Below are positions 48,358-58,363 of a stretch of 64,000 nucleotides of DNA, in pieces. Below the pieces are notes generated by a model that saw only the letters and a list, made by a program, of their open reading frames with translations, was not told the origin of the DNA and ran no database searches. The position numbers were made by a program, and so were the translations under genes. The stretch is from Bursaphelenchus xylophilus (taxonomy: Eukaryota > Nematoda > Chromadorea > Rhabditida > Aphelenchoididae). Numbering within the stretch: position 1 is the first letter of the stretch; each line of letters starts with the position of its first letter. The stretch covers positions 7,502,001 to 7,566,000 of the forward strand of contig CAJFCV020000004.1 of the NCBI GenBank assembly GCA_904066235.2, given 5' to 3'.

Positions 48358-49686
48358 ATGGCTCACCGCACTCGCATCTCCACAGCTCCAATCCCCAGCT
48401 GTTGTCTGACACCGGAGCAAAAGGAGACCCTAATTAACGCCGTCAAGGAGAGGCCCGCGATTTGGGACACCTCTTCCGACGATTACAACGATGGCTCGAG
48501 ACGTCGAAGGGCATACGCAGAAGTTGCTGAGATACTTTCGGATGACAACTACTCGTATAAACGTAAGTTGCAGTAGTTTTTTAGGTGGCATGGGATTAGA
48601 TTTGTTGGGAGTATCAAAATTCAGAGGCCGGATTTTTTTGAAACTTTGGTCAAGATAAGATTAGAATTTTTTATAAGATTTTTGTACGTCTTTTTCGGAA
48701 AACACGGATTTTTAGGCCGAAAGTTGGCGGAATTTCAACCTTTTCCGATTCTCGAAATAAAAATTTGGCATTGTGATCCAATTTTGTGGATAATTTTTTT
48801 GACAAAAGTTGACAGATTTGTGCGTAAATTGTTTTTTCATTGACGTCTTTTTTTCGGGTGATCAGAGGCTACCTAAAATAAAAATCAATCGAAAATATCT
48901 AAAAATCCCATTTCAGCCGCAGAAATCCAAATCGAATGGAAGAAATTGCGCGACGTCTTCAACCGTACCCTCAAAAAAGTCCTCGCCGCCGAGACCAGCC
49001 ACGATGTTTGTTGGCGTTATTGGGAGAAGATGCAGTTCATTGCACCGCCAGAGCAATTGTTATCGCTTCGAATGAAGATGGAGACAGAGCCGCAAGGTCG
49101 GAGTTCAGTGGATATTTTGCAACGTCTTGTTGAATCATCTCTTCTCCGCGAAAACGAGGAATGTCTGTTTGTCAAGGATGACGATGTGGATACGAAACCA
49201 CTAAGCAGTTTGGAATGGCTTTCGTAAGTTTTTAGATGGAGTATCTGAAATTTTGTAGAGAAACCAAAATTTTTGCAAAATGTTAACCTTTCACCTGTCC
49301 CAAATATAAACCTACATATTTGCAGGCAAAACTGCGCTCAAGCGGCCAACGAATGCACGGACAATGAGAGTTCTTCACCCAAAACCTCCAACAAAGCCTC
49401 GCCCAAGCACGAGGACAACTTTGACGACTCCAAGAACTCCAATTCCGACGACCTGGAGCCCCTTCACAAGCGGAAGAGACCCTATTTCAAGAGTGCGACA
49501 CGAGTTTTGCCATCTATCCCTGCTTCGACAAGCAGCTCGCTCCAGTCGACAGATACTTTTGCAACTTTCGGAGCGTTCGTGGCCAGCCATTTGAGAGCAA
49601 TTTCGGCGAAAAATAAGGTCAATGGGATCATGCTTAAGAGAGAGTTGATGGAGCTTTGTTTGAAGTATGAGTTGGACAATTTATGA
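48358..49686 (+). CDS. MADF-BESS domain transcriptional regulator
   Basis: Three exons (48358-48562, 48917-49223, 49326-49686) give 290 residues in consistent phase. The N-terminal MADF (Myb/SANT-like DNA-binding) domain spans about residues 15-110. It shows ETLINAVKERPAIWDTSSDDY, RRRRAYAEVAEIL and, across the first junction, the characteristic EIQIEWKKLRDVFNRTLKKV and WRYWEKMQFI. A Ser/Asp/Lys-rich linker with a possible nuclear signal (LHKRKRPYFK) leads to a C-terminal BESS-like helix pair (FGAFVASHLRAI, MLKRELMELCLKYEL). Such proteins bind DNA and recruit partners through BESS. A CTTTCAG acceptor 49 bases above the ATG suggests trans-splicing. An AATAAA lies at 50098-50103. Target genes cannot be inferred. 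Confidence 0.9.
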
Positions 49687-50268
49687 GAGGATTTTGATTG
49701 ATTTTGTATTATTTTAGTGGGAGAAACTTTTTCGCCGAAGGAAAAAATAATTCTCGTTAGATATAGCCCCTAAGTTATCTGTTGTATCATCTAAAGTATT
49801 GTATTTCAACTGCATTTTAACGATTTTAGCCACTATTGATGTATGAGTTTCTATTGCCATAACTCTTTTGTTACCCATAATTCACCCACAATCTCATGTA
49901 AAAAAAAAGATTTCCGTATCTCTAAACATGACAGCAGCATTACTCCTGGATCTTGTCCATCAACTAGTCACGTCTCTTTTTAGCGAAAACACGACTCCTT
50001 TCCGGGTTTCAAAAAAATGTTTCACAATGCTCGTTTTTCAATTGTTTTTTTTTTGCTTTCCAGTTCCATTTGAATTTTTGTAAGATTGTACGAAAGTAAT
50101 AAACGTAGTTATTGATTTATGTACTCGACATTATGTTTGAAATTCAAAAAAAAATGTCTTGAAGAATCGCGGTTTGCAAAAGCAGTGAAATCCTTCGCGC
50201 TGAAAAATTACCCCTCAGATTTTGGTGATGTTTTTTGGCCATAGAAGGGTGAAGAAATAAGAAATGTA
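49687..50268. other. 3' flank of the MADF gene
   Basis: AT-rich 3' UTR and flank with the AATAAA signal at 50098-50103. Foldback element C starts about 165 bases later. No further gene is seen. Confidence 0.5.
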
Positions 50269-51778
50269 TACTCCCCGCCAAAAGTTTTGACCCCCCTTCT
50301 AACTCGGCCCAAAGTGTACCAATTTGGACCAAATTTGGTACGTAGTTTACTGACAACCTTGTAGTAAAAAATATCATAGTAGGACAAACCATTTAGCTGT
50401 ATTTCAAAATCCAGGGACAATTTTCAAAAATCACCTCAAAAAAACGGGACAAAAGTTTTGACCCCCCTGCAAAAAAATTAAATATCGAAACCGGACGTAG
50501 CCCGAACCTTTTACAATCGATGCCCCATACTTGAATACAGATTAATAAATGCTTTTTCGTTGAATGCTTCGTTGCATTTGAGGATGCAACGCGATAAACT
50601 GATTTTGATGTAGAGCTGCCCAAAATGGTAAAAATCTTGTACTGGCGCTTTCCAAAAGTTTCAAATTATGTTCACATCATGTGATCTTGACATGTTATAA
50701 CCTACATTAACCTTTTCCTTTCGAAAAAAGTCCGTGATGGCCTAGCGGTATCGATTCGGCCGATATCCAGTTGTCATGGTCAGCCTTGGTGAGCCATTTG
50801 CTCTTTGACTAAAGGTATAGATGTGGTCGCTAGTTCCTCAATCTAATCCTGAGACTCCTATTTACTCTCAGCATGCACAAAGGTTTCGATTTGACACATT
50901 TTGGAATGGGTTTCATTCACCTTAATCTTAAGTTTGCCGTTACTGTAGATGCCCCCGAGTACGATGCCATCCCCACCGCCCATTTGGCGTTCCATACGTC
51001 TCAAATGAGTATGGCGGGTGCTGTAGCGTCCTAAATTACCTGGCCCACCAAGTAAAAACCGTTTTTGGTCGCAAAAAATCCATTTGAAAAAAGCGGGTTT
51101 TTCTTTAAGGTGCAGATCGGTAAAGTTGCATCTACAAACCATTTGGGATCGTGTCAGCGAGGGTTTATTCTTGTTTTAAGAGTAGACACAAGTCTCAGGA
51201 TTAGATTGAGTACCTAGCGACCCCATCTAGACCTTTAGTCAAAAAGCAAATGGCTCACCAAGGCTGACCATGACAACTGGATATCGGCCGAATCGATACC
51301 GCTAGGCCATCACGGACTTTTTTCGAAAGGAAAAGGTTAATGTAGGTTATAACATGTCAAGATCACATGATGTGAACATAATTTGAAACTTTTGGAAAGC
51401 GCCAGTACAAGATTTTTACCATTTTGGGCAGCTCTACATCAAAATCAGTTTATCGCGTTGCATCCTCAAATGCAACGAAGCATTCAACGAAAAAGCATTT
51501 ATTAATCTGTATTCAAGTATGGGGCATCGATTGTAAAAGGTTCGGGCTACATCCGGTTTCGATATTTAATTTTTTTGCAGGGGGGTCAAAACTTTTGTCC
51601 CGTTTTTTTGAGGTGATTTTTGAAAATTGTCCCTGGATTTTGAAATACAGCTATATGGTTTGTCCTACTATGATATTTTTGACTACTAGGTTGTCAGTAG
51701 ACTACGTACCAAATTTGGTCCAAATTGATACACTTTGGGCCGAGTTAGAAGGGGGGTCAAAACTTTTGGCGGGGAGTA
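50269..51778. mobile_element. Foldback element C (about 1.5 kb)
   Basis: The element has terminal inverted repeats starting TACTCCCCGCCAAAAGTTTT and is flanked by TA on both sides (50267-50268 and 51779-51780). The arms are about 600 bases each (50269 to about 50870 and about 51180-51778) and are nearly identical, surrounding a 300-base unrelated centre. Each arm contains a second AAAAGTTTTGACCCCCC copy about 170 bases inside. The end sequence and TA duplication resemble Tc1/mariner relatives. No transposase frame is present. The mirrored ORFs in the two arms (such as MGSSTSKSVYRV) only reflect the inverted repeat. Confidence 0.88.
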
Positions 51779-51968
51779 TATATTTATCCTAACGGAAACG
51801 GTATATTTTTTGAAGAAACTGACTTTTCCAGTGAAAGAAAGTAAGACTAAAATATTTCATACAATCGGACTACACTCCCAAAAAGTGCTGAATTTTCACC
51901 AACTAAAAATAGTCAAATATCGACTTCCTCTGCAAAGCAACAGGCAAAATTTTTAGAAATTTTATATA

Positions 51969-53674
51969 CAGGGTGTTTCAAGAAATTTGGAACAAATGAT
52001 TTGCTTATATCTTTTTGTTCTTTGCAGCTATCAACGAATTTCTTTTTGCTTCTAAAAATTGACAGCGTGCGTTTTTAGAATCTCAAAAAAAATTTTTTTC
52101 GTCGGCGGAGGGCCCATTTCTCGGCGGAGAAAATTAGGGCCTTTTTTAAAAATCACAGCGTATTACGTGGCGGAAACGCCGTTGCAACGGCTGAAATCAA
52201 GTTTACGTAATACCTCCATCGATTTTACGGTATGCTTTTTTTGCGTTTTCGATTTTACGCACTTCCGCGGATGCGCGGCGCACGTCAAGAAAAAATAAAA
52301 GAAAAACGGGCGCCCAATGAAAAAGCCTAGAATTTTTTTTGGCATTCTGCCCTGTGCAAATCCGTTTTTGTCCAAATGGTTTGCAATATTTTGACATAAA
52401 GATTAATAGTAAATCACAAGATATTGATACCAATAGAAAGCTCGAGAGCTGCTTAAGCTAATAGAACCAAAATATACCCATAATCATAGTTTTTTGACAG
52501 TCTTCCAAGGCGAAGAATACAACGTCTAAATAAAAGTTTGTATCGACGATACCGAGTCAGAGAGCACTGGATGGGGGTATAGGCTCTACGTCAAAAAATC
52601 CTTAAACTGTTCTTCGAGTATCTACACCGGTCCCGTCCCGCTTGATGGGACAGTTTTTTTGATATTCGGCCTTGAAATTTGCACTATTTTTAGCCTAGCT
52701 CGAACCATGTTCAGAAAATGCGTCACGATGACACCCATTTAGAATGTACCAGCGGTATAAAAAACAGTTGTATACGACTAGTAGCACTCCCTAGAGTTCC
52801 CATAAAAAAAATTAGGTTAAAAATTGTTGTTATGTGCAATTTGGATGACAGGTTTTATGAATTTTTTTTCGCTGTGAGAACCTTTGCAATGCCCGCAATT
52901 TCTTGACGTGCGGCGGAGACCTCAGATTTCGGCGGACTTTGTTTTGGTCCTTTGGCTTTTGCAATTCATGTTGGAAAAGAGGTTGGGGTGATTTTTTGTT
53001 GTCATCCGATGCACATATGGCAAAAATTTCGTGCTTTTTATCCCCGGCGAAGGAGTCGGCGGAGGCTTTATCAAAGGGTAAAAACAAAACTCCGCCGATT
53101 TCTCCGCCGGACCAAAAAAATCAAAAATCTTTGAAAGACAATGCTGCTCTGATGGATTCTTGTAGCTGAGATTTTTCCCGGACTCGTAAGACTGCTTTGA
53201 CCCTTTGATAAAGCCTCCGCCGAATCCTCCGCCGGAGAAAAAAAGCACGAAATTTTTGCCATCTGTGCATCGGATGACAACAAAAAATCACCCCAACCTC
53301 TTTTCCAACATGAATTGCAACATCCGAAGGCCCAAAACAACGTCCGCCGAAATCTGAAGTTTCCGCCGCGCCTCCGCGGTGCGCGTAAAATCGAAAACAA
53401 AAAAATGCATACCGTAAAATCGACAGAGGTGTAACGTAAACTTGATTTCAGCCGTTGCAACGGCGTTTCCGCCACGTAATACGCTGTGATTTTTAAAAAA
53501 GGCCCTAATTTTCTCCGCCGAGAAATGGGCCCTCCGCCGACGAAAAAAAATTTTTTTTGAGGTTCTAAAAACGCACGCTGTCAATTTTTAGAAGCAAGAA
53601 TAAATTCGTTGATAGCTGCAAAGAACAAAAAGATATAAGCAAGTCATTTGTTCCAAATTTCTTGAAACACCCTG
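51969..53674. mobile_element. Foldback element B (about 1.7 kb, same family as A)
   Basis: It begins CAGGGTGTTTCAAGAAATTT and ends with the inverted copy, with TA on each side (51967-51968 and 53675-53676). The first 19 bases are almost those of element A. The right arm (about 53200-53674) pairs with the left arm in two blocks, 51969-52280 and 52911-53070, because a 630-base insertion splits the left arm. Both arms are rich in CCGCCG/GGCGGA motifs. No transposase is encoded. Confidence 0.87.
52281..52910. mobile_element. Nested 630-bp element with CACGTCAAGAAA termini
   Basis: The insertion splits the left arm of foldback element B. It starts CACGTCAAGAAA and ends TTTCTTGACGTG, a 12-base perfect terminal inverted repeat. 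CGGCG is duplicated on both sides (52276-52280 and 52911-52915), whereas the intact right arm of B has CGGCG only once. The interior codes for nothing recognisable. The superfamily is uncertain: the 5-base duplication does not fit Tc1/mariner or hAT. Confidence 0.83.
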
Positions 53675-53846
53675 TATTTGGGCCGTTCAAAATATTTTTA
53701 TGGGATTTCATAATTTTCGAGAAGTTGTTTGAATGTGAAACCCCTTCTTCACATCAGTGTAGTATAATTTGAATTAAAAAAATGTCATCAAAAGTTTTAA
53801 TTTTTAATTTTTTTCACAAATTTTCATTATCCATTTTTAAATTCTC

Positions 53847-54918
53847 TCACTGAGAGCTCTCATTGGTCGACGTTTCATCTTCCGATTGTCCACTTCCTTC
53901 CAAAAGGTTGTCCAATTTCAATTCCTTTTCCTTTTCCTCTGATTTCATCTCTTCCTTTAGCTTGTCGGCGTTCTTCACAATCTTTGCAGTCGCTTTCTTC
54001 TGTTCATTTTTGGCTTTGATCTCAGAGTTCACTTTTTCTACATCGGTGGGATACAATTTTACCCCATTATGAGGGGCAGTTTCGCATCTCCACGTGAAAA
54101 GTCCCGACTTTTTTTCTTCTTCAAGGGGAATATAGACTTTTTCATTGGTGGTGCATCCAATGAACTTGACAAGGCCGTCAACACAGGTCTTTCGGAAGTG
54201 ATCGTCGTCCCAGGTTTCTCCTGAAAATGAGATTGTATATACGCATATCCCATTTTTTGTACGCGGGAATAAGATTTTAACTGTATGATGAATGGTTGCA
54301 AATACGGAAGCAGTCAACATTTTGAACCGGTTTACCTTATCACTGCAATATTACACTCTTACAAGGAAACGGTGATCTTTCTTGAATGTTATCCCTTCCG
54401 CGCACGTCTTTGCAAGAATAGCAGAGAAGGAAAAATACAGTAATCCACAAACCTCTATAAATTTTGCAACTGCTTTTTACAAGGCTTGAAGGCCTTACTT
54501 GCCGTTTTTAAATCTTTTTTTTAATACCTCCCTTAATGATGACTAAAAATCTCACCTTCCTCTTTACCATCGCAAATGGGACCAAGAATGAATTTAGCTC
54601 GGCCATCTGGAAGTGATTTACAAGCTCGTCCATCCTTTTCCTCATCTAACGCGTAACGAGTTCCATTGTAATCACAGCCGGAGAGTTTTACACGCCAAGA
54701 AGTATTGTTGTTGAAGAATTCACAACGGAATAAAAAGTAGGTGTTCTCTACCTAAAAAAATTATCTTGAACATGGTTTGAAATTATAGCTTTAGTCTTCA
54801 AATCAACGAACAATTTCCTACTTACCCATTCATCTCCGTCATTGTGTTGTAAATCCTTGTACAAACAACTTTCTGCCAAAGCCGCCAAAACGAACAGTCC
54901 AATTAAGACAAGTTTCAT
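53847..54918 (-). CDS. Small secreted protein with MIG-18-like Fn1 modules
   Basis: Three exons (54826-54918, 54556-54751, 53847-54220) give 220 residues. The start MKLVL is chosen because it opens a clean signal peptide (LVLIGLFVLAALAES); an in-frame upstream extension has none. Two cysteine modules follow. The first is CLYKDLQHNDGDEW...FLFRCEF...LSGCDYNG. The second is CDGKEEGETWDDDHFRKTCV...FIGCTT...GLFTWRCE. The spacing C-x-G-x-W-x-C-x-GC resembles the fibronectin type I-like modules of nematode MIG-18-type proteins. The last 75 residues are Lys/Glu-rich (EEMKSEEKEKEL) and probably disordered or coiled. The mature protein is extracellular. Its partner is unknown, and the family link is from remembered motif spacing. 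Confidence 0.75.
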
Positions 54919-55225
54919 CGTACAAACGGAAGACCGCAGGCTGAGAACGGCGGGACGATGCGACTGATTAAGTCGTCGAATCCGCAATTTGATCAGCCTT
55001 GACCCGGGCAACGCCTTAATTTACAAAAAACATTCCGTTCGCAAAAGTTTAGTGACCATCATTGTTACGGGGAAGGGAAAGATGAGAAAAAAGTTTCGGT
55101 TGCAAAACTTGTAATCATTTTTTCCAAACAACAATTTCTATCGTCAAATGACCTCCAAATTTTTACAAGACCCTTTATTTATCCTAAAGTCTAAACATAA
55201 CATTTTACACGTGTAAGATTTAAAT

Positions 55226-57339
55226 TTACACATCCTTCTGAAAAGAAGAAAGAATCACATACTTTACGAAGCGATAAGTGATATAGACAAACGTAAGTAT
55301 GGCACTGATGAGATCGAGGTACAAGAATTGATACCAGTACAAGTCCATTCCTTTTCTTCTAAAAACGACTTTCCCATCTCGGGCTCGGAGGATCCGTTCT
55401 GTGTGGAATTTGGCCAATTCTAAAGCTGGGAGGGGAAGATCCACCAAAAATTTGGCATTTTTATCGATAGACTGTTGGTAAAATGATTGAGTTAGGATCT
55501 AAAAAATTGAAAATGCGATGAAAAGGTTCGAGTCTCTCTAATTGAAAGCTATCTCAATAGTAAACCTACCCTGTTCATCTCGTTGTATAAACCCTCTGGA
55601 GTGATCGTATACTTATTTACATATCCTCCCCATTTCAGCGCCAATCCCATGTGAGCATTATGGACTTGCTCAGCTGATATTGGCATCAAAACTAGAGGGG
55701 TGCGCGAGCAGATCCCCTCTTTCAAACTGAATAATAGACATGAATATCATAGGAGACACGAGGCATCTTTACATGAAAATATCTTGCCTTTTCAAACCTC
55801 CATGTGTGACAAACAGCCGAGTTTTCTTGTGGTTCAAGATTGCTGCTTGAGGAGCCCATTTCAAATATCGAATATGATCCAGCTGCGGCATCGTTGAGAG
55901 GTTTCCATTGAAACTGAAAATAATACTGTACTCTGACAGTCTGCTCAACGCAGAACTGAACGAATTCAATATTCTCTCAGGCGCCATAGTCCAATTGGCG
56001 TAATTCCCGAAAGCAATGTAGATAGTCCCCTTTGATCTCGGATTTTCGATAAATTTCTTGAGATCTGGATCCACAAGTTCCGCCGCTTTGTTACAAACAG
56101 AGCCAATGTTGATTAAGTCATTTCCTTCGGACTGTGGCCAGCCGAGACGGTTCATAGAGTCGGTAAACATTAGAGATGAGGATTTGTGGAGACGAACCCA
56201 CGAAAAGTTATCGACACCAAAGCGACTAATCGAAGTCATGACGTGTTGAACTGAAAGGATCAGAGTCATCTACATGTATTGTTTTAGGTGACTTTCTCTT
56301 GCTTATAATACCAAAAACTCACGATAATAATCAAACCCCACGATCTCATGGGCAACATTCCAGAAGGCTGTGAGTCGGTCAAAGAAGTTGCCGTGATTGT
56401 AGTACCGTTTGGAATCTTTCGGCATGTCAGGGAACATGAACTGCTTAATAACGGGATTTCTCGCTGAAGTACAGAATGTTTGACTTCATGTTTTAAGAAA
56501 ACATTTTTACAAAAAAAATCTTACTGTAAGCCAAAGTTTGAGCTGTAGTCGAAGCCACCTGGCCCGATGTTGAATATAACACATACGGAACTCCTCGCTG
56601 TTTCAGTTTCAACGCAATGCCCCATGCGTGAGCGCTGAAGATGTCATCTGCTACCACCAAATCCCAGTTTTGGTTAACAAGGGCATCAATCTGTCAGAAA
56701 AATATTTAAATGGGTAAATATTGTGATTCAGTGACAAAGAGCCGCGAAAAGAGCAATAGTAAAACGCTCAATAACAATGCCTATGACATGTTTGTAAGTC
56801 CAAAGAAAATTTTACAGAATTTATTCTAAACTTTTTACCTCTTTCCTTCGCCGATCGAGCAGCCCATTGAACTTATTGTCGGATCCTTTGAAGACTTCGC
56901 GGAAAGAAGAGACTGTCACTAATCCTTCCCATTGATTTCTCGGGTGCATTGGATTCTCTGGATCAACAATGTTGTGCATGGTCACGTTGGTGTAGACGTA
57001 TTTCGGTTTCGGGTTGGCTGTGTCCAACACGTGAACTTCATGTCCGGCAGCAGCTAGTCTGGAAGGAATAAGCTGTAATATATGTAACAGATTATTAAGC
57101 TTGCTTGTTTCTTTTAAATATGAAGTTAAGTTCGGTCAACTTGACGTCATAAGAACACTACAATTTATTGATTCGGTATCCAGAAATATTTGGAAAAAAA
57201 TTAGTTCTTACGTTGTAAAATAAGGTGCCATACTTTGCATGTGACTTCCCCCGTCAGCTGCGGGGAGAACAAGTATCTTAGCGGCCCGTGCATGATACAA
57301 ATCGCAGAGTAGCAAGAGGAGAAACGTTAGAACCCGCAT
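55226..57339 (-). CDS. UDP-glucuronosyltransferase
   Basis: The enzyme transfers sugar from UDP-sugar to lipophilic substrates at the ER membrane (detoxification). Seven exons (57212-57339, 56839-57058, 56525-56690, 56323-56463, 55788-56250, 55570-55726, 55226-55498) give 515 residues, the usual length. A signal peptide (RVLTFLLLLLCDLYHARA) is followed by the variable acceptor domain. The UGT signature near residues 345-395 reads WAPQAAILNH, then FVTHGGLKSLKEG, then ISAEQVHNA. The transmembrane anchor is near the end (LDLISAILTFVYITY), followed by a short basic tail. The usual DQ of the signature is EQ here. Intron 5 (55727-55787) uses a GC donor (AG|GCAAGA); only that join gives the conserved GGLKS. 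A minus-sense AATAAA lies at 55174-55179. The sugar and substrate cannot be predicted. Confidence 0.95.
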
Positions 57340-58363
57340 TCTACAAAAAGAGATTTCAAAGGAAAAAGTTGTTAGAGACACTTCACAAAAACGAGTAAAA
57401 GCTCAGCTCTAGCGCATTATGTAGGCTTTAGCTTGTCCAAGATGACTCTCGTATTTAACAAAAACGAATATATATTATATATTCCAAAACGACTGGTGGA
57501 AAATTCAAAGAAAGTTATCTTGAACGAGAAATTCAAAACGGGTTTAACCTAACTTTTTGTTTTTATAAAGAAACAAACAGCAACAAACAAGGGTGAGTTT
57601 TTGTGTGGGACAAGGTAAAGTTCAGGCTCATTTCTTTAAGAAAGAAAGAAAATTCGTCCGATATCAGAAACAATGTTTTAGATCTTGGTTAATTTAAAAG
57701 GCCGAAATGGTTACAAATTGGAAATATCGTTGGAACAATCGATAAAAATTGACGAACCCAACCGTCTGACTTCCGAGCACTTTCCCGCCGCTTATCTTAT
57801 AGTTCGGTGAGCCTCAAACTAGATGGACAAACAAAAAAACAATGATGTAAATTTTTTATAGAATCGAAGTCCAAACTACATTTAAAATACATTTCACCTC
57901 AAACAAAATTTGTCTTTACCATTCTACCAGTTGCTCTAATAAGCTTATTTTTTTAATTCATGTTCTATTTGAAAAATTAGTAAGATTTCAATAATAACTA
58001 CAAAACAAATGATAAAAAGAAGGATGCATTTGACTACCAACTTAAGAACAAAGAAACTACAGCCAAAATCATTCATGCAAACGGTATGTGATTATGTATG
58101 TACGTCACAAAAACACAAATTTTAACACAAAGAACGAACATGGCTAGTGAATCGCCCCCAAACTAAAAATTTCCTGGAATTGTATTACACTAAATTAGAC
58201 GCAGATCTTTCATGTTAATACAAATCGTAAGGTGATGTTTTTGTGTGAAAGAAGAAAAAGGTTTACAAATAAACGTCCGGGATTTATATGTATATTCCGA
58301 ATCTTTATTGTTTCATATCAGCAAGTATGCATACATTCATAGAATATCTTTAAAAAAATCATT
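57340..58363. other. Intergenic region upstream of the UGT
   Basis: An AT-rich region without exons, probably the UGT promoter. A minus-sense AATAAA at 58304-58309 probably ends the four-repeat gene. Confidence 0.5.

Noticed and set aside
50730..50860. A tRNA gene in element C
   Set aside because: Only the A-box matches; no B box, cloverleaf or terminator could be traced.
50393..51792. Near-identical ORFs in the two arms of element C
   Set aside because: They are mirror images produced by the inverted repeat, lack domains and end at the element border.
52059..53584. ORFs in the arms of element B (MTACVFR...)
   Set aside because: Same mirror effect. The GGCGGA-rich arms keep frames open, and the translations show no transposase motif.
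54919..55011. N-terminal extension MPGSRLIKL... of the small secreted protein
   Set aside because: It would bury the signal peptide that starts at MKLVLIG.
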